Shown: positions 28,298 through 35,708 of the stretch, in pieces
Numbering within the stretch: position 1 is the first letter of the stretch
How the letters are laid out: the number at the start of each line of letters is the position of its first letter
DNA from: Roseovarius sp.
Lineage (GTDB): Bacteria > Pseudomonadota > Alphaproteobacteria > Rhodobacterales > Rhodobacteraceae
Reading direction: 5' to 3'
NCBI GenBank assembly: GCA_021767845.1
Contig: JAASSQ010000002.1
Span: forward strand, 1 to 36,299
DNA length: 36,299 nucleotides
Program-made: the position numbers and the translations under genes
Notes under the pieces: generated by a model
Told to the model about the DNA's origin: nothing
Database searches by the model: none
The model's input: the letters and a program-made list of their open reading frames with translations, nothing else

Positions 28298-29095
28298 AAG
28301 CTCTGTGCTCTTTACACATCTCCCGCGCCATCGCAGAAACCTGGTGTTGATTGGATTGACGGAAAGCGAAAGTTCGCTGCAGAAGCTAGCCGAATATCAA
28401 CTAACGTGCAGATCAAACCTCCGGTAGGCATTTTTCTAGGCGGCCACGTTGAGGACAGAAGAACTTTGAATGGCTACAAGAACAAGTCTCCGCGCTGCAG
28501 GCATTAGCCTTGAGGTTTTCAAACGACCAGCATGTTTGAAAGCAGATGTTGCCGTACTTTCTCGATCTCCAAAAGGCTGGGTTGGCAAATGGACGATTTG
28601 ACGAATTTGAAACGTTCGATGTGTCAGCCACTCGACAAAGCAGAAATCCACTGCATTGCGCCAAAGTGCTCATTTTCGGCGTTGCTGTGGCGCATTTGGT
28701 GATTTTGCGTAGTTTGGGGGCCAAAAATCGAGAACAGGAAGGTAGCACATCGTAGCTGCCCTTGCCTGGGAACCACCCCATCGACAAAAGACCTTTCGGA
28801 GCCTCTGGACACCTGACCAACATTGCCGCGGCGTCGGATCGCGCCGTGTCATGGATACATCATCCGCGGGACCAACCAAGCGCCGGTTGGAGGGCGATCC
28901 CGCCTCGTGATATCCATGGGACATTGACCCGAAACTGGCAATTAGAGACCGAAACACGCTAGACTCACGGAAGGTCGCGCCTATAGTGTCGGCGGGAAAA
29001 TCAGGCACTATATCCGGTGCTGGACCCCATCTTCGGCTACCAAAGTGTGCTGGCGGCTCCGGTGTTCGGAAATACAAGAGGGCAGCCGAGGGGCA
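28298..29095. other. Gene-poor stretch between the recombinases and the defence operon
   Basis: About 800 bases without a supportable gene. The plus-strand frame from about 28460 to 28755 reads like protein over two blocks (WLQEQVSALQALALRF; MLPYFLDLQKAGLANGRFDE) but is broken by TGA near 28530 and has no start, so it is probably a decayed gene fragment that I cannot name. Minus-strand frames here are cysteine-rich and look random. The last 120 bases carry the inverted repeat at 28982-29012 and must contain the operon promoter, though no strong -35/-10 pair stands out. Confidence 0.55.
28982..29012. promoter_or_regulatory. Inverted repeat upstream of the methyltransferase operon
   Basis: TATAGTG (28982-28988) and CACTATA (29006-29012) are inverted copies with a 17-base spacer, 84 bases before the methyltransferase ATG. 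Both arms resemble -10 elements. It could be an operator, since restriction-modification genes are often repressed early after entry, or a chance AT-rich match. Confidence 0.35.
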
Positions 29096-30031
29096 ATGGA
29101 CGCATATTACAGCACTCAGTTGGGTTCAGCGTATAACGTCGCCGCAGAAGAATTCCTGGAAAGCCAGCATGCCGCGCAGATAAAAGGCAAGCTTGATCTG
29201 ATCTTCACATCCCCGCCATTTCCCCTCATCGCCAAGAAGAAATACGGCAACCAGATCGGTGAAGAGTACCTCGCCTGGATCGTCGAGACTATTAAAGGTC
29301 TTGCCGAATTGCTCGCCGAGGACGGCTCGCTTGTGATTGAGATCGGCAATGCCTGGATCAAGGGCTCGCCGGTCATGTCAACACTCCCGCTTGAAACGCT
29401 TCTCGAAATCCAGAAGAAAACGGACCTTCACCTCTGCCAACAATTCATCTGCCATAACCCCGCGCGCCTTCCCGGTCCCGCGCAATGGGTCACCATTGAG
29501 CGCATCCGCGTGAAAGACAGCTTTACGCATGTCTGGTGGTTTTCCCCGAGCGAACGGCCAAAGGCTTCAAACCGCAAGGTGCTCCAACCCTATAAACCCG
29601 CCATGCGCAAGCTCATGGCGCGCAAAAGCTACAATGCTGGACCGCGCCCGTCCGGCCACAGTATCAGTGAAGACTCATTTTTTACGGATAACGGCGGAGC
29701 CATTCCGCCGAACGTATTGGAGTTCTCCAATACGGCGTGGAAAGCAGCATACAAGAAGTGGTGCAAACGCCATAATGTGCCGCCTCATCCGGCGCGTATG
29801 CCCCAGGGGCTAGTGGAATTCTTCATCAAGTTTCTCACCGAGGAAGGCGATCTTGTGCTCGACCCGTTCGCCGGGAGCAACACAACGGGCGCAACCGCCG
29901 AGAAGCTGAACCGCCGATGGATCGGCATCGAGAAGATCGAGCCTTACCTTCTGGGGTCGATGGGCCAGTTCGATGATCCAGATCGCCTGCTTTCCAACCC
30001 GCCGGGCGCCAGCAACGATGCCGCTGAATGA
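29096..30031 (+). CDS. DNA methyltransferase, N4-cytosine/N6-adenine type
   Basis: Amino-methyltransferase of 311 residues. The catalytic motif IV is TSPPF (38-42) and the S-adenosylmethionine motif I is DPFAGSNTTG (256-265). Catalytic motif first and cofactor motif near the C-terminus indicates the beta class (N6_N4_Mtase). HPARMP at 231-236 is a further family motif. The SPP-aromatic signature is found in both N4-cytosine and N6-adenine enzymes, so the base is open. The insert at about 150-205 probably holds target recognition. The start is the ATG at 29096, preceded by GAGGGG. Its stop overlaps the helicase start by ATGA. It should protect host DNA from the nuclease encoded two genes on. 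Confidence 0.9.
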   Translation: MDAYYSTQLGSAYNVAAEEFLESQHAAQIKGKLDLIFTSPPFPLIAKKKYGNQIGEEYLAWIVETIKGLAELLAEDGSLVIEIGNAWIKGSPVMSTLPLETLLEIQKKTDLHLCQQFICHNPARLPGPAQWVTIERIRVKDSFTHVWWFSPSERPKASNRKVLQPYKPAMRKLMARKSYNAGPRPSGHSISEDSFFTDNGGAIPPNVLEFSNTAWKAAYKKWCKRHNVPPHPARMPQGLVEFFIKFLTEEGDLVLDPFAGSNTTGATAEKLNRRWIGIEKIEPYLLGSMGQFDDPDRLLSNPPGASNDAAE

Positions 30032-31233
30032 GCACGCCAGCCTTAAAATTTGAGCCGCGCGACTGGCAAAAGAACGCCCTCGCCGCGTGGGAGCAGGCCG
30101 GTCGCCGCGGCATTGCCAAGGTGGTCACGGGCGGCGGCAAAACCATATTCGCAGAGCTTTGCATGAGCTTGGTGCTGAAAAGCGAAGAGGCGCCGCATTT
30201 CGTCATTCTGGTTCCCACCATCTCGTTGCTCGACCAGTGGACGCTCAGTCTTGAAGACGAGTTTGGCGTCTCGCCGGCTGACATCGCCCTTTGGTCCGGC
30301 AGGAAAAAGCCGAAGGAGCCTGCTACATTCAATATCGCTGTCATCAATTCCGCACGGAACCTGATTGGCAAGATCACCGGCGGCGATCACCCGACTATGC
30401 TCATCGTCGATGAAGTCCATCGTGCGGCCAGCGCGCAGAACGCCAAGGCCCTTGAAGGCGACTTCGTCGCACGGCTCGGGCTATCGGCCACACCGGAACG
30501 CCAGTTCGACGACCTCTTCGAAGAGGTGCTCAAACCGCGGATCGGTCCTATCATCTTCGACTATGACATCATCGCCGCGGCGAAGGACGGTATCCTCTCT
30601 CGCTTCGAAGCCGTGAATGTCGAGTTTGAGCTTCTGGCCGATGAGGCGGCGGCCTACAACGACCTGACCGCCCGTATTGCTCGGCGCAGAGCCATGGTCT
30701 CCGGTGATGATGACGAGGTGCTAGAAGCGCTCTTGCGCAAACGGGCGCGCGTCTCTGCGATGGCGACGTTTCGCGTGCCGCTTTCCGTTCGGCTTTGCGA
30801 ACAGCACAAAGGCGCACGCACCTTGATTTTTCACGAAGACATCGGCGCGGCACAGAACATCTTTCAGACACTAATCTCCCGTAACCACGCCGCAACCATG
30901 TACCACTCCAAGATTGCCGGACCGCGGCGACGGGAGAATCTACGCATGTTTAAGAAAGGGATATTCGATGTACTTGTTTGCTGCCGCGCTCTTGATGAAG
31001 GCCTGAACATCCCGGAAGTCGAAGTGGCGATCATCGCCAGCTCCACCTCCAGCATGCGCCAGCGCATCCAGCGCCTTGGTCGGGTTCTGCGCCCGCATGC
31101 GAGCAAAAACAAGGCGACGATCTACACGCTCTTTGCCACGGGAGCCGAGAAGGACCGGCTCGCAGCAGAGGCTATTGCACTGCAGGAAATCGCCGATATT
31201 CGCTGGGCTAAGGTTAGTCGCGCCGATGGCTAG
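30028..31233 (+). CDS. SF2 DNA helicase/translocase
   Basis: Superfamily 2 helicase of 401 residues, of the kind found in restriction enzymes. Visible are a Q-like region RDWQKNA (11-17), motif I VTGGGKT (33-39), motif II DEVH (128-131), motif III SAT (153-155), a motif V region at ALDEGLNIPE (320s) and motif VI QRLGRVLR (348-355). Both RecA-like lobes are complete; no nuclease or methyltransferase domain is fused. It starts 4 bases within the methyltransferase gene end and overlaps the nuclease gene by 8 bases. A likely role is translocation along unmethylated DNA to direct cleavage by the partner nuclease, inferred from the neighbours. Confidence 0.9.
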   Translation: MSTPALKFEPRDWQKNALAAWEQAGRRGIAKVVTGGGKTIFAELCMSLVLKSEEAPHFVILVPTISLLDQWTLSLEDEFGVSPADIALWSGRKKPKEPATFNIAVINSARNLIGKITGGDHPTMLIVDEVHRAASAQNAKALEGDFVARLGLSATPERQFDDLFEEVLKPRIGPIIFDYDIIAAAKDGILSRFEAVNVEFELLADEAAAYNDLTARIARRRAMVSGDDDEVLEALLRKRARVSAMATFRVPLSVRLCEQHKGARTLIFHEDIGAAQNIFQTLISRNHAATMYHSKIAGPRRRENLRMFKKGIFDVLVCCRALDEGLNIPEVEVAIIASSTSSMRQRIQRLGRVLRPHASKNKATIYTLFATGAEKDRLAAEAIALQEIADIRWAKVSRADG

Positions 31234-32017
31234 GCTCCTTGTCAACGGGCAATGGTACGATCCGGTGCAAGCCGACTCCATCTACGAGTCCGATCTTGAA
31301 GACCTGATCATCGCGCAAGCGCCAGTGCTTTATCCTAATTATTGGGTGATCAAGTACAAGCGCGTGATCACCTCAGAATATGGAACGGCGACGCCGGACC
31401 TGGCCTTCATCGAAAAAAACTACCGGACCTGGTATCTCTGCGAAGTGGAGCTTGGCTCGCACGATCTTTTCTCACACGTGCTCCCTCAGATCATGGTGTT
31501 CTCGAATGCGCGTGTCGGAGCATCGGAAGCGGCCTATATCGCCGCGAAAGAACCAGCGCTCGACGAGGATCAGCTTGCCGCCATGATGAAAGGCGTACCA
31601 CCCGGCGTCGTCGTGCTAGTCAACACTTTTGATCAGGATTGGCGGCGCGCCTTGAGTAAATGGGGTGCGCTTGTTGGGTTCATCGAACTCTACCGTGATC
31701 AGGGCCAGCGGCTCATCATGCGGATCAATGGCGATGATCTCAGTATACCAGCACAGCTCGTCACAGAATGCATCCGCGACGAGCTTCTGCCGAACGCGCT
31801 GCGTGTGAACGCTCCGGCGCCGATAGAGGCGCTTGCCAATCCCGATCTGGAGCTGTGGTATGAGGGCGGCCGCACGACATGGAAGGTCCTGCGTTCCGGC
31901 GGCTCATGCTGGCTGCTTCCCAAGGAGCGCTGCCCCCTGGGGGCCAAAGATCAGCGCTTTGTTATTACCCGCAACGCCAATGCACGGATCATGTTGGAAA
32001 GGGCAGGAAAGAAATGA
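31226..32017 (+). CDS. PD-(D/E)xK-like nuclease with E-x-E variant
   Basis: Protein of 263 residues that I do not recognise as a named family. The N-terminal 95 residues fit a restriction-endonuclease fold: an early helix with E21 and E25 (YESDLEDLI), then TPDLAFI with D58, then YLCEVEL with E73 and E75. The usual E-x-K is E-x-E here, as in BamHI (D94, E111, E113). The layout also recalls NucS-type nucleases. The rest (about 110-263) lacks motifs that I can name; the end around WKVLRSGGSCWLLPKERCPLG may be a small DNA-binding unit. It lies between helicase and ATPase with overlaps on both sides, so it is probably the cleaving subunit of the system. Confidence 0.7.
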   Translation: MARLLVNGQWYDPVQADSIYESDLEDLIIAQAPVLYPNYWVIKYKRVITSEYGTATPDLAFIEKNYRTWYLCEVELGSHDLFSHVLPQIMVFSNARVGASEAAYIAAKEPALDEDQLAAMMKGVPPGVVVLVNTFDQDWRRALSKWGALVGFIELYRDQGQRLIMRINGDDLSIPAQLVTECIRDELLPNALRVNAPAPIEALANPDLELWYEGGRTTWKVLRSGGSCWLLPKERCPLGAKDQRFVITRNANARIMLERAGKK

Positions 32018-33546
32018 GCCTGAATTTTGTAATCGAGAATGACGTTGTTCTATCCTACCGTCGCCTTTCTTATACTCACTGGCACGCCCTCGCCGAGTTC
32101 GTCGACAACTCCACGCAGGCCTATTTCAACAGCCGCGACGAGCTTGATCCGCTTCTCCAGGAAGAAAATGAAATCCTCGAAGTCCGGATCACCTATGATC
32201 GCAACACCGATGAGCTTCGGATCACTGACAACTCCATCGGCATGTCCTACGGAGACCTAGAACGCGCTTTGAAAATCGGCAAGCCGCCGCCCAACACGTC
32301 CGGGCGCTCGCAATATGGTATGGGCATGAAGACGGCAGCATGCTGGTTGGGTGAGGCCTGGGAGATCGTGACCAAGCGCCTCGGCGAAGACGTCGAGCAC
32401 CGGGTGCATATTGATGTCTCCAAGATTGCTGGCGGGGACAACGCACTCGAATACAGCACCATCCCGAAGCCGCAGACCCAGCACTACACCTACATCACAG
32501 TCAAGAAGCTGCACTCCAAGATTGCCGGCCGGACCATCGGCAAGATCAAGGCGTTTCTTCGCTCGATGTATCGCGTCGATCTTCGCGAGGGCAATCTGCG
32601 CCTATGGTTTCAGGATGAGGAGCTTCTCTGGGAAGACGAGAGCATCTTTCTGCAAAAACCCGACGGTTCTCTCTACAAGCGCGATTTCGAATTCGAGGTT
32701 TACGGCAAGAAAGCCTATGGCTGGTTCGGCATTCTTGGCAAAGGCCGGACAGGGCGTGCCAATGCCGGTTTTTCCATCATGCGGCGCGGACGGATGGTGC
32801 GCGGTCATCCCGCGGCCTGGCGTCCGGAGGATATCTTCGGACCCGGCGGTAGCAACGATTTGATCAACCAAAGGCTCGTCGGCGAGATTCACCTCGATGA
32901 TTTTTCTGTTTCCCACACCAAGGATGACATCCAGTGGGAGAACGATGAGGAAGAGAAAGTCGAAGCGGCGCTTGCCGAAGAGTGCGCTGACTTCACCGCC
33001 TTCATCAAAGCATCCGGGAAGCGCCAAGGCGGGGACACGCGTGGACCGACAGCCGTCGAAGTACAAACCGCCACGGACGAATTGCGTCACGAGATGGAAA
33101 CCAAGGAATTCGTAGACTCGATCACTATCGATGATGCACCCCCGCCGGAAGTCGTCGCTGCCGCCAACGCTCAGCTTGTCGCGCAAGCATCGGAACATGA
33201 ACCCAACCTCATGCTGAGGATCGGAGACCATGTGTGCAAGATCTTCATCTCGGACGATTATTCGATCAACGACCCGTACTATGTTCATGAAATTACCAAT
33301 GAAAGCATGGTGGTCGTGGTTAACCAGAACCACCCACACTGGATCGAGCTTCAAGGTTCGGAAGGCGTGCTGAACTATTTGCGTCATTGCGTCTATGACG
33401 CGATTGCCGAGTGGCAAGCATCAATGCGGACGGCTGCTATCCTTCCAGAGACGGTCAGAATATATAAAGACAAGCTCTTGCGCCTTCCGGCGCAAATCGA
33501 GGATGGCTCCCACTATGAAGAAAACGGGCAAGGCCAGTTGCTCTGA
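32014..33546 (+). CDS. MORC/Hsp90-type GHKL ATPase
   Basis: ATPase of 510 residues. The GHKL nucleotide-binding domain (about 15-210) shows the N box with E28, D31 and N32 (LAEFVDNSTQAYF), G1 with D72 and G76 (TDNSIGMS) and G2 GMGMKTA (102-108). An S5-like second domain (about 235-335) follows, with RRGRMVRGHP and SVSHTKDDIQWEN, as in MORC and MutL relatives. An acidic helical linker and an unknown C-terminal domain (about 390-510) complete it. These ATPases close as a clamp on DNA when ATP binds. The ATG overlaps the nuclease stop (ATGA) with AGGAAAG upstream. In this operon it may sense or hold target DNA; this is inferred. Confidence 0.88.
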   Translation: MSLNFVIENDVVLSYRRLSYTHWHALAEFVDNSTQAYFNSRDELDPLLQEENEILEVRITYDRNTDELRITDNSIGMSYGDLERALKIGKPPPNTSGRSQYGMGMKTAACWLGEAWEIVTKRLGEDVEHRVHIDVSKIAGGDNALEYSTIPKPQTQHYTYITVKKLHSKIAGRTIGKIKAFLRSMYRVDLREGNLRLWFQDEELLWEDESIFLQKPDGSLYKRDFEFEVYGKKAYGWFGILGKGRTGRANAGFSIMRRGRMVRGHPAAWRPEDIFGPGGSNDLINQRLVGEIHLDDFSVSHTKDDIQWENDEEEKVEAALAEECADFTAFIKASGKRQGGDTRGPTAVEVQTATDELRHEMETKEFVDSITIDDAPPPEVVAAANAQLVAQASEHEPNLMLRIGDHVCKIFISDDYSINDPYYVHEITNESMVVVVNQNHPHWIELQGSEGVLNYLRHCVYDAIAEWQASMRTAAILPETVRIYKDKLLRLPAQIEDGSHYEENGQGQLL

Positions 33547-34091
33547 GCCAAATTTACCGTAAGAAGACGCAGTCGACTTTGGCCGTCAGTTTTCTGCGTT
33601 TGTCAGATAGCTGATGGTCCGCCTGGCCGGTGCAAATCGGGAATCTTCGTCGCCACCACCCATGCACAACGCGCGGCGGATTTCCTGCACGAGTCGCAGC
33701 CCGTGATCGATGAAGAGCAGCCGGCAGGGGCTGCCGCGTAGGGTACCCCCATTCTTCAGCCGGTTGCACCGACCTGCTTGCCTGAAAAGTCCACGAAGGT
33801 CGGCTAAGGGCCGTAAGCGGAGCCAAGGTCGAGGAGTTAATTTTGATGCCGAGACACCTCCAAGACCGGCAGTGTGTCCTGCGTTATCATGATTTCGAGT
33901 TCTGCACTTTTCCAAAGTGCTCTGAGGGATACGGAAACGGGGTCAGATGCGGCCCTAAATGGAGATAGTTTAAGGCATGGTTTGATTCCCATTTTTCATG
34001 GTTTGGTTCCAGTGGTTTAAACGGGGGTATTTACATAATTTTTCTTTAACCAAGTAACTGTTTTTAATAAACTAGCGATTGCGCTTTGTTG
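33547..34091. other. Gene-poor right end of the island
   Basis: About 545 bases without a supportable gene. ACGCAG (33567-33572) and CTGCGT (33594-33599) may form a weak hairpin after the ATPase gene. A minus-strand frame ending near 33586 has a protein-like tail (ARRTISYLTNAEN) but no recognisable domain, and may be a decayed fragment. From about 33960 the DNA turns AT-rich and carries two close direct repeats before attR. Confidence 0.5.
33976..34010 (+). repeat. 14-bp direct repeats near attR, one repeat per two helical turns
   Basis: CATGGTTTGATTCC (33976-33989) and CATGGTTTGGTTCC (33997-34010) differ at one base and start 21 bp apart; GTGGTTT follows at about 34012. Related TGGTT-TCC strings (24879-24901) lie beside attL. 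The phasing suits arm-type sites for an integrase or excision factor. Confidence 0.5.
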
Positions 34092-34108
34092 CCGCCCCCG
34101 GGCACCAC
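34092..34108 (+). repeat. attR core, 17-bp direct repeat
   Basis: CCGCCCCCGGGCACCAC, identical to the tRNA-Phe end at 24814-24830 but without the rest of the tRNA. It marks the right junction of the island; chromosomal sequence resumes here. Confidence 0.9.
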
Positions 34109-34140
34109 ATTTCTTCGACCGCGCTCCACGAAAACGCCCT

Positions 34141-34159
34141 CGCCCTGTAGGCAGGGGCG
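34141..34159 (-). terminator. Possible terminator of the matB operon
   Basis: On the minus strand, CGCCCCTG and CAGGGCG can pair (one bulge) around CCTA, 29 bases after the matB stop, followed by AGGGCGTTTT. It is modest, and close to the island junction. Confidence 0.35.
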
Positions 34160-34187
34160 CCGATCTGTTCGGTGTGGCCGCGGCCGG

Positions 34188-35705
34188 TCAGGCCGGGGTG
34201 AACATCTCCTTGAACTCGTCCCGCAGGACGTTCTTCTGCACCTTGCCCATCGTGTTGCGCGGCAGGGCCTCCATGACCACCAGCTTGCGGGGGTGCTTGA
34301 AGCGGGCCAGCGAGTGCTGCGCGGCCTCCATGATCCCGTCCAGGTCGGGTGTCGCGCCCTTTTCCGGCACGATCACGCCCAGCACGGTTTCCCCGAAATC
34401 CGGGTGCGGCACGCCGATCACCGCGCTTTCCAGAACGCCCGGCTGCTCGTCCAGCAGCAGCTCGATCTCCTTGGGATAGATGTTGTAGCCGCCCGAGATG
34501 ATCAGGTCCTTGTTGCGGCCCACGATATGCACATAGCCGTCGGCGTCAATCCGGCCCAGATCGCCGGTGATGAAGAACCCGTCCTCGCGCAGCTCGGCCG
34601 CCGTCTTTTCCGGCATCTGCCAATAGCCCTTGAACACGTTGGGGCCGCGCACCTCGATCTGGCCGATCTCGCCCTGCGGCAGCGTCTTGCCGGTGTCCGG
34701 GTCTGTCACCTTCAGCTCGACACCGGGTAGGGGGAAGCCCACGGTGCCGGCGCGCCGCTCCCCGTCATAGGGGTTCGAGGTGTTCATGTTGGTTTCCGTC
34801 ATCCCGTAGCGTTCCAGGATACGGTGGCCGGTGCGTTCTTCGAATTGCACGTGGGTTTCCGCCAGCAGCGGCGCGGACCCCGAGATGAAGAGCCGCATAT
34901 GCGCCACGAGGTCGCCGGTGAACCGAGCATCATCCAGCAGCCGCGTGTAGAAGGTCGGCACGCCCATCATCGTGGTCGCCCTTGGCAGCCAGTCGATCAC
35001 CGCGTCCTGGTCGAACTTCGGCAGGAAGATCATCGCCCCGCCCACGGCCAGGATGATGTTGGTGGCCACGAACAGCCCGTGGGTGTGAAAGATCGGCAGC
35101 GCGTGCAACAGCACGTCGTCGCCCGTGAAGCGCCAGTGATCGACCAGCACCTCGGTGTTCGACAGCAGGTTGTTCTGCGTCAGCATCGCGCCTTTCGACC
35201 GCCCCGTGGTCCCCGAGGTGTAAAGGAACGCGGCCAGGTCATCAGGCCCGCGCGAAACCGTCTCGAACCTGTCGGATGCCGCGTTCGCGCGCTCCATCAG
35301 GCTGCCCGAGCCATCGGCGTTCAGCGTGGCCACCTGTGCGTTCAGCGGTTCGGCCATGGGCGCGATGTCGCCCTGCTTTGCGCCGTCGCAGACAACCAGC
35401 TTCGCGCCGCTGTTCTCGATGAAATAGGACAGCTCATCCACCGTGTAGGCGGTATTGAGCGGCAGGAAGATCAGCCCCGCCTGGACGCAGGCGGCATAAA
35501 GCGCCAACGCTTCAGGGGATTTCTCGACCTGCGCGGCCACGCGGTCGCCGGGCTCCAGCCCCATGTCGGTCATGGCGTTGGCCATGCGCGCGGCCATCCG
35601 CAGGAAGGCGTCATAGGTGATCGTGCTTCCGTCCGGTAGGTGCAGGAAGGGGGCCGCGCTGCCTGCATGTTTTCCGAAAAGACTGTCGTAGAGAAGATTT
35701 GCCAT
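34188..35705 (-). CDS. matB: Malonyl-CoA synthetase
   Basis: Acyl-CoA synthetase of the ANL superfamily, 505 residues, of the length of MatB. The AMP-binding loop is YTSGTTGRSKG (162-172); the second core stretch is RYGMTETNMNTSNPY, and the hinge ITGDLGRIDADGYVHIVGRNKDLI. The catalytic lysine of the C-terminal domain is K488 in NTMGKVQK. It joins malonate to CoA using ATP. The gene ahead encodes malonyl-CoA decarboxylase, with 3 bases between the stop and this ATG, so the pair forms a malonate-use operon (malonate to malonyl-CoA to acetyl-CoA). Its stop is 80 bases from the attR of the island, which therefore did not damage it. Confidence 0.92.
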   Translation of the reverse strand: MANLLYDSLFGKHAGSAAPFLHLPDGSTITYDAFLRMAARMANAMTDMGLEPGDRVAAQVEKSPEALALYAACVQAGLIFLPLNTAYTVDELSYFIENSGAKLVVCDGAKQGDIAPMAEPLNAQVATLNADGSGSLMERANAASDRFETVSRGPDDLAAFLYTSGTTGRSKGAMLTQNNLLSNTEVLVDHWRFTGDDVLLHALPIFHTHGLFVATNIILAVGGAMIFLPKFDQDAVIDWLPRATTMMGVPTFYTRLLDDARFTGDLVAHMRLFISGSAPLLAETHVQFEERTGHRILERYGMTETNMNTSNPYDGERRAGTVGFPLPGVELKVTDPDTGKTLPQGEIGQIEVRGPNVFKGYWQMPEKTAAELREDGFFITGDLGRIDADGYVHIVGRNKDLIISGGYNIYPKEIELLLDEQPGVLESAVIGVPHPDFGETVLGVIVPEKGATPDLDGIMEAAQHSLARFKHPRKLVVMEALPRNTMGKVQKNVLRDEFKEMFTPA

Positions 35706-35708
35706 GGT

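Larger units (their letters stand above)
24814..34108 (+). mobile_element. Integrated genomic island at tRNA-Phe
   Basis: About 9.3 kb between two identical 17-bp copies of the tRNA-Phe 3' end. Gene order: truncated P4-type integrase, two overlapping tyrosine recombinases, a gene-poor 0.8 kb stretch, a four-gene methyltransferase-helicase-nuclease-ATPase operon, then 0.5 kb of gene-poor and finally AT-rich DNA. Base composition is visibly lower in G+C than the flanks, and codons such as AAA, TTG and CTT are commoner. The flanks, yacG on the left and matB on the right, are ordinary chromosomal genes. It is probably an integrative element that has lost its original integrase but kept its defence cargo. 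Confidence 0.88.

Noticed and set aside
32014-33546. HtpG/Hsp90 chaperone or MutL repair protein
   Set aside because: GHKL motifs are shared, but the length, second domain and operon with methyltransferase, helicase and nuclease fit MORC-type restriction ATPases better.
33586-33915. Minus-strand frame of about 110 codons at the right end of the island
   Set aside because: No domain, no ribosome site and mixed composition; at most a decayed fragment.
24831-34091. CRISPR array or insertion-sequence terminal repeats in the island
   Set aside because: No regularly spaced repeats and no transposase gene; only the att repeats, a phased repeat pair and one short inverted repeat were found.
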